Part shown: positions 36,385 through 44,887 of the stretch, piece after piece
Layout of the letters: the number at the start of each line of letters is the position of its first letter
Position numbering within the stretch: the stretch's first letter is position 1
Source: Bradyrhizobium rifense
GTDB taxonomy: Bacteria; Pseudomonadota; Alphaproteobacteria; Rhizobiales; Xanthobacteraceae
NCBI RefSeq assembly: GCF_008123425.1
Contig: NZ_VSSS01000041.1
Coordinates: 169,001-233,000, forward strand
Direction: 5' to 3'
Length of the DNA: 64,000 bases
Position numbers and translations under genes: made by a program
The notes under the pieces: model-generated
The model's database searches: none
What the model was told of the DNA's origin: nothing
The model's input: the letters and a program-made list of their open reading frames with translations, nothing else

Positions 36385-36692
36385 TGCGCCGGCGCAACGG
36401 GCTAGGGGGCGCCGAGTTTGCGGTTGCACCGACTGTGACGTTTCAGCGAGTGACGGCAGCACCGCCGCGCTAGCCGCGCAGAATGCCAACGTACTCAGTT
36501 GTGGCTTTTCCAGCGAAGCTCTGTCCGCCTGCATCCCCGACCTTGGCAACGGAATCTGGCAGGTCAAGGTCGCGCGCCAATGTGAAAAATCTACTTTGAG
36601 TAGCCTAAGCGATCATACAAACCGGGGCCCTGGGAGGGCCTTATACGTCGCTACGATCGTATTCCGGCGTTGGCCGGCCTTGGGCGGTCAGC
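36385..36692. other. Gap of ~300 bp after the NRPS gene
   Basis: No convincing gene, tRNA or terminator is seen. A leftward frame covers part of it but lacks a ribosome-binding site and a protein-like composition. Confidence 0.5.
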
Positions 36693-36908
36693 CTAATGCT
36701 TTGGCTGGACGATCGCGGCCTTCGAGCGGCAGTGACTGGGAATGCAGGTGACGCTGCCTGAAGCAGTCGCTTCTGCGACCGACTGCGCCTTGGGCTGGAA
36801 ACCGGTAGCAATCAAGTACAGGACCCCAACTAGGCCGGCAGTCGCGGCGGTAGGGATCGCCACGCGTACAGCACCCTGAAGCAGCAGTAGTCTAAGCGTC
36901 CGCAACAT
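36693..36908 (-). CDS. Small hypothetical membrane protein (71 aa)
   Basis: A basic, hydrophobic N-terminus (LRTLRLLLLQGAVRVAIPTA) and a second hydrophobic segment (LVGVLYLIATGF) are followed by a polar tail with two Cys (TCIPSHC). It could be membrane-anchored with a periplasmic Cys tail. The ribosome-binding site is weak (GGGACGACA). No family is recognised. Confidence 0.45.
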   Translation of the reverse strand: MLRTLRLLLLQGAVRVAIPTAATAGLVGVLYLIATGFQPKAQSVAEATASGSVTCIPSHCRSKAAIVQPKH

Positions 36909-37018
36909 TGTCGTCCCGTCGATGCGAATCCCAGCCCGTCCTTAGTCGGCATTCCTTAACCGATTGCGGCAGGAAGGGTGGCGGACTGCCGATCGCCCGC
37001 CCGCTATTGGGGTCTGAG

Positions 37019-37285
37019 CTAGTAAACGAACTCTAGGCCGGCCAAATCACCTTGGCGCCACACCAGACAGCACTTGAAGGGCATTCGAAAGTCATCGAAA
37101 GACAACAGGAATTCCGTCGAAAGAAGGGGCGTATCCCTCAACTGTATGCCGGCGCCCAGGACGGAGAGGTTTAGCATCCTGCACGGAGTAACGATTACGT
37201 CGCCGGGCAGCGAGAGCAGCACCGTTTGATCCACCGTCTTCCGCGTGGTCCGTCGCCTCTCGATCCCTTTCCATTCGGCAGACAC
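37019..37285 (-). CDS. PilZ-domain protein (c-di-GMP binding candidate)
   Basis: The 88-residue stand-alone PilZ domain has the N-terminal R-x3-R motif in ERRRTTRK and the second motif N-L-S-V-L-G-A-G-I, where the first position is Asn instead of the frequent Asp. It ends with the usual VWRQGDLAGLEF strand. Such proteins bind cyclic-di-GMP and act on motility, exopolysaccharide or secretion. It is a single gene. Confidence 0.85.
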   Translation of the reverse strand: MSAEWKGIERRRTTRKTVDQTVLLSLPGDVIVTPCRMLNLSVLGAGIQLRDTPLLSTEFLLSFDDFRMPFKCCLVWRQGDLAGLEFVY

Positions 37286-37459
37286 TATGGTCGAGCCCTA
37301 CAATCAGCTGCGCTAGTGATTTCGACTTCGATCAGCTTCCGTCGGCTCAGCGTCCTGAAGCTGACCAGCGGCCTCGCGTTCTGCCTCGGCAACTTGCTCG
37401 CGAGCGAGATCACGTCCGCCATTGGTCGCCAAAGCCTAGCATGTGCGGATGAAAAAGGC

Positions 37460-37603
37460 TCAGAGTTCATCTTGGGTCCGCGCGACACTATGAGACTTGC
37501 GCTCCTTCGCCTCCATACCGGCGCGCGCGACGCCTGTGATGACGAGCGCCAACAGGCAAATGTAGGTCAGGGCAGTCAGGATGACGGAGAATAACTTTTG
37601 CAT
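37460..37603 (-). CDS. Secreted or membrane-anchored micro-protein (47 aa)
   Basis: ATG 37603 to TGA at 37460-37462. A classic signal-type N-terminus (QKLFSVILTALTYICLLAL) ends in VARA, a plausible signal-peptidase site. Only ~18 polar residues remain after it (MEAKERKSHSVARTQDEL). No strong ribosome-binding site precedes it. Confidence 0.5.
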   Translation of the reverse strand: MQKLFSVILTALTYICLLALVITGVARAGMEAKERKSHSVARTQDEL

Positions 37604-37712
37604 TCAATGGCCGCGTTTGTCGGAAGCAGAGCCGACGCGCCGAGTATGATGGCGCGCGGGCTTCGCCTTGGTAAAAGCGGACGAGGGCAATGTCCGATGA
37701 ATGTCAAGCTAT

Positions 37713-38054
37713 CGTGTTCGATGCCCGCGGCAATTGAACTCGCGAATTAAGCTTGATCTCGCAACGCGAAGTTAATTCCGGAACCTGACTCCTGGGGCTG
37801 TCCGTTTGCTCAGTCAAGGCCAAAGGCCCGTCTCAGTGAAGGGGCTGTTTCAGGTTTAGGCAAACGAGGTAAGAAGTCTCCCGTTCCGGCATCATCGGAG
37901 AACTATAGCTCAGCGCGCTCGTCGCCGATCTATGGTGGCGCGTCGATCTTATGAATTCCGATAAACTCGAAGAGGAAGCCAAGGCAGGCGTGTTTGACGT
38001 GCGGCAGCCTACCTATCGGCTTCTCGCGCTAAATCTTCGCGCGCGGCGCTACGA
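37713..38054 (+). repeat. Direct repeat copy B (~342 bp)
   Basis: Same orientation as 20805-21151 and similar along its whole length. It sits on the far side of the NRPS/PKS cluster about 16.9 kb away. Similarity ends at the same codon as in copy A, after which the sequence diverges. Confidence 0.85.
37867..38054 (+). pseudogene. Broken, truncated copy of the 20968 small gene
   Basis: Relative to the intact copy, the ATG is AGG, codon 2 is TAA (from CAA) and codon 14 is TAG (37906-37908, from CAG). The remaining frame is intact to the LNLRARRY codons and then runs into unrelated sequence. An internal ATG at 37951 could only make a chimeric peptide. Confidence 0.75.
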
Positions 38055-38199
38055 CGGAGGCCTCGGCTTCAGTCTCGTGCCCTGGCAGCCCATCCTGGAT
38101 CGGCGGATTGGCCCGCACATCACCGGCGTCAAGCGGGGTGATGGCAGCGGCATCGAGTGGAGCTTTGGCCGCAAACGAGAACTCGGGTTGTGAGCGCGG

Positions 38200-38744
38200 T
38201 CGGCGAGGGGCGTTGCCTGCCTGACGCGAGTGGGTGTGACCGCCGCCGCCATCCCGTCAAGGCTGGCGCTACCGCGCCCCCGCTTCGCGGCTCGCGGCCT
38301 TGACCGGACGTCGCCGGCCCGGCAAGGGCCGACCAAGCAGGTAAGGCTCAATGGGAGCAGGGCGCTCCCTTTTTGACACGTGGCGAGGCGGTTGCTTCCG
38401 CGCCCAAGGGGCAACGCCTACGTTGAAAGGCTGCCCGATCGAAGCCCGCCGGGTCGGTGCAGAAGCGCGGCAGGTTGGCGGCAAGCTCCGGTGAGCACGG
38501 CGGAGGAACGCGAAGTGGCCAGCCGGCACGATATGAACCTCGGGCTGGCCCGGTAAAGCGTCCGGGACACTCGCAACGCCTTCCGAATCAACGCCCCGAT
38601 CTTGGGCTCCCGATTCAGATCGCCAGACCTGTGTTTGGGAACCACCTGAAGGACGGGCCTGTTGCTCAAAACAAGGCGGCGCAGGCTTTGCCTAGAGGCG
38701 GGGCGGATGGTGGGGCGGTTCGATGGAAGTCGTCAAAATCCCGG
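38200..38744. other. GC-rich stretch without a convincing gene
   Basis: Several frames are open on both strands only because GC is high; none has a good start or natural composition. The stretch near 38240-38350 (CCCCGCTTCGCGG-type palindromic words) resembles leader-like DNA of integrative elements, but I cannot support a specific call. Confidence 0.4.
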
Positions 38745-38889
38745 GAAAAAAGTAAGGCGCGACTGGCATCACCACAGTCGCGCCCTACGTCGCCGGCTTA
38801 TGGGGCAGGGGGGAATAGCCGGCTGTTGAGACGACTCCCAGGCGCGAGAGTCGTTCCAGGCGGTTGCAAAATTTTTTGTGCGGCCTGGA
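38745..38889 (-). ncRNA. Candidate small RNA: four consecutive hairpins and intrinsic terminator, leftward
   Basis: Read leftward there are four perfect-stem hairpins in a row: 38889-38855 (7 bp), 38854-38831 (7 bp, ACGACTC/GAGTCGT), 38823-38792 (7 bp, GCCGGCT/AGCCGGC) and 38784-38756 (10 bp, GGCGCGACTG/CAGTCGCGCC). The last is followed by TTAC and a run of six T (38751-38746), an intrinsic terminator. The third loop is C-rich (CCCCCCTGCCCC), like anti-Shine-Dalgarno loops of alphaproteobacterial sRNAs. No gene ends here leftward. The 5' end and promoter are not fixed. Confidence 0.6.
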
Positions 38890-38989
38890 GTGAATTTGGC
38901 ACACGGTTAAGTGATCTTAACGTCTGGGAAACTCCGGTCCTCTGCTTGCGTTGTTCCCCCGATCGCCATGGGGCGAGGGACCGACAGCC

Positions 38990-39421
38990 ATGCCACAGAT
39001 TCAAAAGGTATTTTTTGGTGCCGTCGCACTCGCCGCGACGCTTGGCGCCGTTCAGGTTGGCGCCGTGCAACTGGCCTCCGGCCACGATCTGGCCGACCGC
39101 TGGGAGGCGATGGCCGACCAGCCGGGCCAAACCTCGGGTCGTAATGTCGCAACTCATAACGTCAATCGCATCAGCAAGTCCGACCGGCTCGCTGAGCCGA
39201 AGCCGGCGGCGGCTCCCACCCGCACCGTCTCGATGCGGCTGAACGATCTGGCCGACACGTCCGTGCTGCTCCGGGTCCCCGCGGTCATCGAGACCGGCAA
39301 CGCCAAGCCGGCTCCCACGCTGTTGAAGTCGGGCCGCAAGCCGACAATCGCCTGCGAGCCGATGGTCAGCGCCCTGACCGAGGTGGCCAAGCTGCTGCAG
39401 CCCGGCCGCTGCGTGACCTGA
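38990..39421 (+). CDS. Exported hypothetical protein (143 aa)
   Basis: From ATG 38990 (GAGGGA upstream) the protein has a signal peptide (KVFFGAVALAATLGAVQVGAV), followed by a polar, Pro/Ala-rich central part. Two Cys occur in the C-terminal portion (TIACEPMVSALTEVAKLLQPGRC), which could form a disulfide. No domain is recognised. It is followed at once by a strong terminator, so it is a single-gene unit. Confidence 0.7.
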   Translation: MPQIQKVFFGAVALAATLGAVQVGAVQLASGHDLADRWEAMADQPGQTSGRNVATHNVNRISKSDRLAEPKPAAAPTRTVSMRLNDLADTSVLLRVPAVIETGNAKPAPTLLKSGRKPTIACEPMVSALTEVAKLLQPGRCVT

Positions 39422-39438
39422 TCTGCCTCGTCTCTCAT

Positions 39439-39473
39439 GCAAAACCGCCCTCCTGCCGGGAGGGCGGTTTTGC
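39439..39473. terminator. Strong intrinsic terminator
   Basis: A 15-bp perfect stem (GCAAAACCGCCCTCC and its complement) with a five-base loop ends in TTTTGC. It separates the exported-protein gene from htpG. Confidence 0.85.
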
Positions 39474-39480
39474 GTGTGCA

Positions 39481-39508
39481 CTTGATCCCTTATCCCATCG
39501 CGTTATAT
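39481..39508 (+). promoter_or_regulatory. Putative htpG promoter, sigma-32-like
   Basis: CTTGAT at 39481-39486 and TTATAT at 39503-39508 are spaced by 16 bases, 38 bp before the htpG start. The CTTG -35 is typical of heat-shock (RpoH) promoters in alphaproteobacteria, fitting htpG. Confidence 0.5.
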
Positions 39509-39545
39509 CCCGGGTTTCTCCACTTCTGATTGACCGGGTAAACGC

Positions 39546-41423
39546 ATGACGACGTCCGATACAGCCACGCATACGCAGCCTTTCCAGGCCGAGGTTTCCG
39601 AGCTGCTGCACCTGATGGTGCACTCCGTCTATTCGGAGACCGACATCTTCCTGCGCGAGCTGGTCTCCAACGCCTCGGATGCCTGCGACAAGTTGCGCTA
39701 CGAGGCGATCGCCAATCCGGCCCTGCTGGGCGAGGGCGACGCGCTCAAGATCCGGATCATCCCGAACAAGACGGCAGGGACGCTGACGATCGCCGACAAC
39801 GGCATCGGCATGGAACGGCAGGAGCTGATCGACCATCTCGGCACCATCGCCCGCTCCGGCACCAAGGCCTTCGTGTCGAAGCTGAAGGAGGCCAAGGACG
39901 GCCTCGGCCTGATCGGCCAGTTCGGCGTCGGCTTCTATTCCGCCTTCATGGTGGCCGACAAGATCGTCGTCGTCAGCCGCCGCGCCGGCGAGAGCGACGT
40001 CTGGAGCTGGACGTCATCAGGTGGCTCCGGCTTCGAGATCGCGCGCGCCAGCGACGAGGAGGCGGCGCATGTGGCGCGCGGTACCGAGATCGTCCTGCAC
40101 ATGAAGGACGATGCGAAGAAATATCTCGAAGCTTTCGAGATCGAGCGGATCGTCGGTGCCTATTCCGACAACATTCTCTTCCCGATCGAGCTGGTGCCGG
40201 AAGAAGGTGAACCGCGCCAGATCAATTCGGCGAGTGCGCTGTGGCAACGCTCGAAGTCCGAGCTCACGCCGGAGGACTATAAGAAAGCCTATCAGCAGAT
40301 CGCGTCCGCCTTCGACGATCCCGCGATGACGCTGCATTATCGCGCCGAGGGCCGCTACTCCTACGCCGTGCTGCTGTTCGCGCCGTCGACAAAGCCGTTC
40401 GACCTGTTCGAGCCGAACCGCAAGGGCCGCGTCAAGCTTTATGTCCGCCGTGTCTTCATCACCGACGATGCGGACCTGTTGCCCGGCTATCTCCGCTTCA
40501 TCCGCGGCGTCGTCGACAGCGAGGACCTCCCGCTCAACATCTCGCGCGAGATGCTCCAGAACAACCCGCAGCTGGCGCAGATCCGCAAGGCCGTGGCGAC
40601 CCGCGTCGTCAACGAGCTCGAAGGCCTCGCCGAGAAGGATGCGGAAAACTTCGCAAAGATCTGGGAAGCATTCGGTGCGGTGCTGAAAGAGGGCATCTAC
40701 GAGGATTTCGAGCGCCGCGAAAAGCTGCTCGCGCTGTCGCGCTTCACCACTACGACTGGCGAGAAACGCGCGCTCAAGGACATCGTCGCCGATTTCAAGC
40801 CGAACCAGACCGAGATCTATTATCTCGTCGGCGACAGCATCGAGCGGCTGAAGTCCAGTCCGCGGCTGGAAGCTGCAACCGCACGCGGCATCGAGGTGCT
40901 GCTGCTGTCCGATCCGGTCGATGCGTTCTGGACCTCGATGCCGACGGAGTTCGAAGGCAAACCGCTGAAGTCGCTGAGCCAGGGCGATCTCAATCTCGAC
41001 CTGATCCCGCGCGTCGACGACAAGGACGATACGAAGAAGGACGAGCCCGAGGCGGACGAGGCCGCCACCATCGCGGTGATCAAGGCGGCGCTCGGCGAGC
41101 GCGTCAGCGACGTCAAGACCTCGACCCGCCTCACCAGCTCGGCCTCCTGCCTCGTCGCCGACAGCCAGGGTCCGAGCCGCGAGCTCGAGCGCATCCTGGC
41201 GCAGCAGAACCGCGGCATGCGCACCAAGCCGATCCTCGAGATCAACCTGCGCCATCCCATGGTCACGGCGATCACCAAAGCGCAAGCCGGTTCGAAGACG
41301 GTCGATGACCTCAGCCTGCTTCTGCTCGAACAGGCGCAGATTCTGGATGGCGAGCTTCCGGAAGATCCGGCCGCGTTTGCGGCGAGGCTGAACCGGCTGG
41401 TGTTGCAGGGGCTGGGCGGGTAG
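39546..41423 (+). CDS. htpG: Molecular chaperone HtpG (Hsp90)
   Basis: The 625-residue full-length Hsp90 has an N-terminal ATPase domain with FLRELVSNASDA, IADNGIGM and GQFGVGFYS. The middle domain has RRVFI and NISREMLQ motifs, and the C-terminal dimerisation domain has SSASCLV. ATP-driven folding of client proteins occurs in the cytoplasm. ATG 39546 is right after a GGGTAAACGC stretch. An antisense frame across the gene is a high-GC shadow. A monocistronic heat-shock unit is likely from its promoter and the upstream terminator. Confidence 0.98.
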   Translation: MTTSDTATHTQPFQAEVSELLHLMVHSVYSETDIFLRELVSNASDACDKLRYEAIANPALLGEGDALKIRIIPNKTAGTLTIADNGIGMERQELIDHLGTIARSGTKAFVSKLKEAKDGLGLIGQFGVGFYSAFMVADKIVVVSRRAGESDVWSWTSSGGSGFEIARASDEEAAHVARGTEIVLHMKDDAKKYLEAFEIERIVGAYSDNILFPIELVPEEGEPRQINSASALWQRSKSELTPEDYKKAYQQIASAFDDPAMTLHYRAEGRYSYAVLLFAPSTKPFDLFEPNRKGRVKLYVRRVFITDDADLLPGYLRFIRGVVDSEDLPLNISREMLQNNPQLAQIRKAVATRVVNELEGLAEKDAENFAKIWEAFGAVLKEGIYEDFERREKLLALSRFTTTTGEKRALKDIVADFKPNQTEIYYLVGDSIERLKSSPRLEAATARGIEVLLLSDPVDAFWTSMPTEFEGKPLKSLSQGDLNLDLIPRVDDKDDTKKDEPEADEAATIAVIKAALGERVSDVKTSTRLTSSASCLVADSQGPSRELERILAQQNRGMRTKPILEINLRHPMVTAITKAQAGSKTVDDLSLLLLEQAQILDGELPEDPAAFAARLNRLVLQGLGG

Positions 41424-41545
41424 CGCCACGGCGCGCTCACCTTGCCGTCATTGTCCCCAGGAACAGTCGCCTCCGGCGTGGCGTTATGTCATAGGAGGCC
41501 GTCGGCATCAGATCCGCCGACGCCGCCAATTCGAGGAAATGTCCG

Positions 41546-41833
41546 ATGCGCCTGCCTCTCCTGACCCTCACCGCCATTGTCACGCTGTTCGTGGCGGCAG
41601 ATGCCAGCGCCCAGACCTATGATCCGCGTTACCCGGTGTGCATGCACAAATTCACGGGCGGCGGCGGTGGCTTGGGTGGTGGCGGCGGCGGCTATTTCGA
41701 CTGCAGCTTCACTTCGCTGGAGCAGTGCCGCGCCACGGCATCGGGCCTCGCGGCCAGCTGCGACGTCAATCCCTATTACGCTTTCGATCAGCCGCCGCCC
41801 CGGCCGCGCAAGCGTCACAAGCAGGTGTACTGA
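41546..41833 (+). CDS. DUF3551-type small secreted protein
   Basis: The 95-residue protein has a signal peptide (LPLLTLTAIVTLFVAADASA). A Gly-rich stretch follows, then YFDCSFTSLEQCRATASGLAASCDVNPYY, with the conserved Cys triplet of the DUF3551 family common in Bradyrhizobium. The role is unknown. AGGAAATG lies just upstream of the start. Confidence 0.85.
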   Translation: MRLPLLTLTAIVTLFVAADASAQTYDPRYPVCMHKFTGGGGGLGGGGGGYFDCSFTSLEQCRATASGLAASCDVNPYYAFDQPPPRPRKRHKQVY

Positions 41834-41913
41834 CGGACTGTGATGCGGTTTTCAGCGGACATTCCGACGCGCCGATGGTTCTGCTCATCGCCGCACAGGT
41901 GAGCCGGTTAGGA

Positions 41914-43095
41914 TCACGCTAAGTCACCGCTCGCCGTGCCGGCGGCACCGATCGCTCGGGCGGCGAGATAACCCTGCATGTGTTGCAATGAGAGCTCTGG
42001 CCCGATGTGGGAGAGCTCGGTTGCGACAGCTTCGGCGGCATGCGCGGCGGGAAGCGCCACACGCGTGAACATCTCGCGCTCATAGACGCGCACCGCCTCG
42101 CACCAGTCGTCATTCTCGGTGAGATGCCGACCGAGTTCCGCGCCGTCGAACATCGCCATATTGACGCCGTCGCCGCCGAAGGGCGACATCACATGCGCGG
42201 CGTCACCGAGCAGCGTTACTCCGGGACGATTGATCCAATGATGGCCGACCGGCAATGCGTGGATCGAGCGCGCCACCAGCCTGTCGTTGCTGGCACGAAT
42301 GAGATCGAGCAGTTTCGGCGACCAACCCGCAAATTCCTCGAGCAGCCGCGCACGGGTCGCCGCCGGTGATGCGAGATCGAATGTCCTTGCTGCCCAATCA
42401 GACGGGACGCGGAAGATGGCATAGCCGCGGAGATGAGCGTTGCCGTTGCGGATCACGATCATGCCGCGTCCGTCGCCCTCTGCGCCGAGCTTGCCCTTGC
42501 CGACCAGTGCGGAGAGTGCCGGGTGGCGCGCATCCGCATCGTCTATGCCGAACTCGATGAAGGTGATGCCGGTGTATTGCGGCTCGTAAGCCGAAACCAG
42601 CGGCCGCACACGCGACCAGGTGCCGTCCGCCCCGACCACGAGGTCGAACCGGCCTTCTATCGTGTTCTCGAAGCGCAGTGCGAATGTGCCGTCGTCGGCC
42701 GGGAGTACCTCGCGCAGCGAGTGATCCCAGCGGACCGCGCCATCGGGCAATGACGCGAGTAAAATCTCTCTGAGCGCGGTGCGGTCCACCTCGGGCCGGT
42801 CGGCGTCGACGGGATCATCGTCGGCAAACAGCATCGTGCCGTGCTTGTCGTAAAGGCGGCTGCCCTGGTCATCATAGCGGGCAATGCGATGAAATTCCGC
42901 TTCCAGCCCGGCGCGTTTCAGGGCGAGCTGGCCGTCCTCGACGTGGAGATCGAGTGTGCCGCCCTGGGGTCGCTCGAGCGCATGCGTCTCCTTCTCGAAC
43001 ACGGTGGCAGCGATGCCGGCGCAATGCAGGATCCGGGCGAGCATCAAGCCGCCAGGGCCGGCGCCGATGATGGCAATACGGGGGCGGGCGACCAT
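41914..43095 (-). CDS. FAD-dependent monooxygenase (TetX/PHBH-like)
   Basis: The 393-residue class A flavoprotein monooxygenase has the FAD Rossmann motif IIGAGPGGLMLARIL at the N-terminus, a DG motif in LVVGADGTWSRVRP, and GDAAHVMSPFGGDGVNMAM near residue 290-310. Tetracycline-modifying TetX and small-aromatic hydroxylases share this layout. It is divergent from a MarR regulator with palindromes in between, so it is probably the repressed target. The substrate is unknown. Confidence 0.85.
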   Translation of the reverse strand: MVARPRIAIIGAGPGGLMLARILHCAGIAATVFEKETHALERPQGGTLDLHVEDGQLALKRAGLEAEFHRIARYDDQGSRLYDKHGTMLFADDDPVDADRPEVDRTALREILLASLPDGAVRWDHSLREVLPADDGTFALRFENTIEGRFDLVVGADGTWSRVRPLVSAYEPQYTGITFIEFGIDDADARHPALSALVGKGKLGAEGDGRGMIVIRNGNAHLRGYAIFRVPSDWAARTFDLASPAATRARLLEEFAGWSPKLLDLIRASNDRLVARSIHALPVGHHWINRPGVTLLGDAAHVMSPFGGDGVNMAMFDGAELGRHLTENDDWCEAVRVYEREMFTRVALPAAHAAEAVATELSHIGPELSLQHMQGYLAARAIGAAGTASGDLA

Positions 43096-43115
43096 AGACA
43101 GACTCCTGAAAACTG

Positions 43116-43152
43116 ATATATAGGTCCCTATATATTATACATAGGTACCTAT
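43116..43152. promoter_or_regulatory. Two palindromic operators for the MarR regulator
   Basis: Site 1 (43116-43135) reads ATATATAGG-TC-CCTATATAT. Site 2 (43141-43152) is ATAGGTACCTAT, a perfect palindrome. Both share the half-site TAGG/CCTA. Site 2 ends three bases before the MarR start codon, so binding should block both divergent genes (autoregulation). Confidence 0.75.
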
Positions 43153-43155
43153 GCA

Positions 43156-43671
43156 ATGGCTGATGTGAAGCGGGACAGTGCAATTGCGGAGGTGGATAAG
43201 CAGGATGTTCCTGTTGCTGACGAATGGGAGTTGTTCAGCACGCCGGCACCACTCATCAACATGGCCTCACGCGGGTTGATGCGCCTCGCCGAGCGGCGCC
43301 TGAAACCGTTCGGCGCCAGCGCTGGACAGCTTCCGGTGTTCTATTTGCTGCGCGATGGCGGCGCGATGACGCAACGCGATCTGGCTCGGCTGGCGCGCAT
43401 TGAGCAGCCCTCGATGGCGCAGACTCTTGCGCGGATGGAGCGCGATGGTCTGATCCGCCGCGCGTCTGATCCGAGGGATGGCCGCAGCAGCCTGATTTCG
43501 TTGACCAAGAAAGCGTTGGCGAAGGCGCCGGCGTTACGCGGGGCACTCCACGCGGGCCGCGCCGAGCTGGTCGAGGGCTTTAGCGAGGCCGAAATTGCGA
43601 TGCTGTGCGACCTGTTGCGACGGCTCAACCGCAACCTGGACCGCGGAGTTGCCAAGGAGATCGCCGAATAA
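43156..43671 (+). CDS. MarR family transcriptional regulator
   Basis: The 171-residue protein has a winged helix-turn-helix typical of MarR: the recognition region is MTQRDLARLARIEQPSMAQTLARM, followed by a wing with D-P-R-D-G-R-S-S. Dimerisation helices flank it at both ends. It should bind the palindromes just upstream and sense a small aromatic or phenolic ligand. Its start is so close to the second palindrome that there is no room for a ribosome-binding site, suggesting leaderless or overlapped translation. Confidence 0.9.
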   Translation: MADVKRDSAIAEVDKQDVPVADEWELFSTPAPLINMASRGLMRLAERRLKPFGASAGQLPVFYLLRDGGAMTQRDLARLARIEQPSMAQTLARMERDGLIRRASDPRDGRSSLISLTKKALAKAPALRGALHAGRAELVEGFSEAEIAMLCDLLRRLNRNLDRGVAKEIAE

Positions 43672-43681
43672 GGGCCGGACG

Positions 43682-44662
43682 CTATTCCTTCCTGATCCCC
43701 GACAGCTCCACCACCCTGCGCCAGCGTTCGGTCTCGGCCGTCAGCATTCCGCCGAACTCGCCGGCATTGCCGTGCAGGGGGATCGCGCCGAGCTCGGCGA
43801 TGCGCGCCTTGATCTCGGCGTCGGACAGCGCCGTGTCGACCTCGCGATTGAGCAGGTCGACAATCTCGCGCGGCGTGTCGTAGGGAGCGCCGACGCCGTA
43901 GAATGAAGATGTCTCGTAGCCGGGAAGCGTGTCGGCGATCGGTGGTGCGTCAGGCAAAATCTCCGAGCGCTCGCGCGTGGTGATTCCGAGCGCGCGCAGC
44001 TTGCCGGCGCGCACCAGCTCGAAGGACGAGGTGACGTTGTCGAACATGCCCTGGATCTGGCCGCTCATCACGTCGGTCAGGCCCGGTGCGGAGCCGCGAT
44101 ACGGCACATGGGTGAACTGGACGCCGGCCTTCGACTTGAACAGCTCGCCGGAGAGATGCAGCGACGTGCCGATGCCGGAGGATGCGATCGACATTTTGCC
44201 GGGATTGGCCTTGGCGTAGGCGATGAAGTCGGCGACGCTCCTCACCGGCAGATCGTTGTTGACGACCAGTACGAGCGGAATCCGTGCGACGCCGGCGACC
44301 GGCGCGATCCCCTTGGCGAAGTCATAGGGCAGCGCCGGATCGAACGAGGCGTTGATCGCATTGGCAGTCGAGGTCAGCAGCAGCGTGTAGCCATCCGGTG
44401 CGGAGGTGATCACCGCTTGCGTGCCGATATTGCTGCCGGCGCCGGGCTTGTTCTCGACCACGAACGTCTGCCCGAGCCGGTCGGACAGCCGCTGGCAGAT
44501 CAGACGTGACAGCACGTCGGTGGCGCCGCCCGGTGCATAGGGCACCACCCATTTCACGCTGCGCGACGGATAGGACGGGTTGCCGATCGCGAAGGCGCGC
44601 GGAGCGATCAGCGTGGCCGCGGCACAGGCGGCGGTCTGAAGGAAATGTCGCCTGGTGATCAT
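43682..44662 (-). CDS. Tripartite tricarboxylate transporter substrate-binding protein (Bug/TctC family)
   Basis: The 326-residue protein has a twin-arginine-like signal (MITRRHFLQTAACAAATLIA). The mature part begins YPSRSVKWVVPYAPGGATDVLSR, the classical opening of Bug proteins, with VVENKPGAGSNIGTQAV later. These bind carboxylates in the periplasm for TctAB-type uptake; partner membrane genes are not in this window. Its 3' end is 10 bp from the MarR gene, convergent. Confidence 0.92.
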   Translation of the reverse strand: MITRRHFLQTAACAAATLIAPRAFAIGNPSYPSRSVKWVVPYAPGGATDVLSRLICQRLSDRLGQTFVVENKPGAGSNIGTQAVITSAPDGYTLLLTSTANAINASFDPALPYDFAKGIAPVAGVARIPLVLVVNNDLPVRSVADFIAYAKANPGKMSIASSGIGTSLHLSGELFKSKAGVQFTHVPYRGSAPGLTDVMSGQIQGMFDNVTSSFELVRAGKLRALGITTRERSEILPDAPPIADTLPGYETSSFYGVGAPYDTPREIVDLLNREVDTALSDAEIKARIAELGAIPLHGNAGEFGGMLTAETERWRRVVELSGIRKE

Positions 44663-44887
44663 CGTGGCCTCCAGTTCATCTCTCGCGGGCGAGAGGACGC
44701 GCGCGGCGCGCTCGAATGACTGGATTGGCTATCGCAAGAATCGCGCCAGGCCGCACCACGTTCCCGTCGGCTTGGTAAAGGATGATCGCAGTTAATCGAG
44801 AGCTAACCGAGTTTTACCTTGTCTCTTAACACCTGGGCAGGGCGCGCGAGCTAAGCTGCCGGGAACAAGCAGATACCGCCCGAAAGA

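Noticed and set aside
38457..39242. Rightward 261-aa frame
   Set aside because: Overlaps the structured-RNA region and the exported protein in another frame; unnatural composition.
40017..41429. Long leftward open frame (470 aa) across htpG
   Set aside because: Antisense to a clear Hsp90 gene; Arg/Leu/Asp-rich composition typical of a high-GC shadow.
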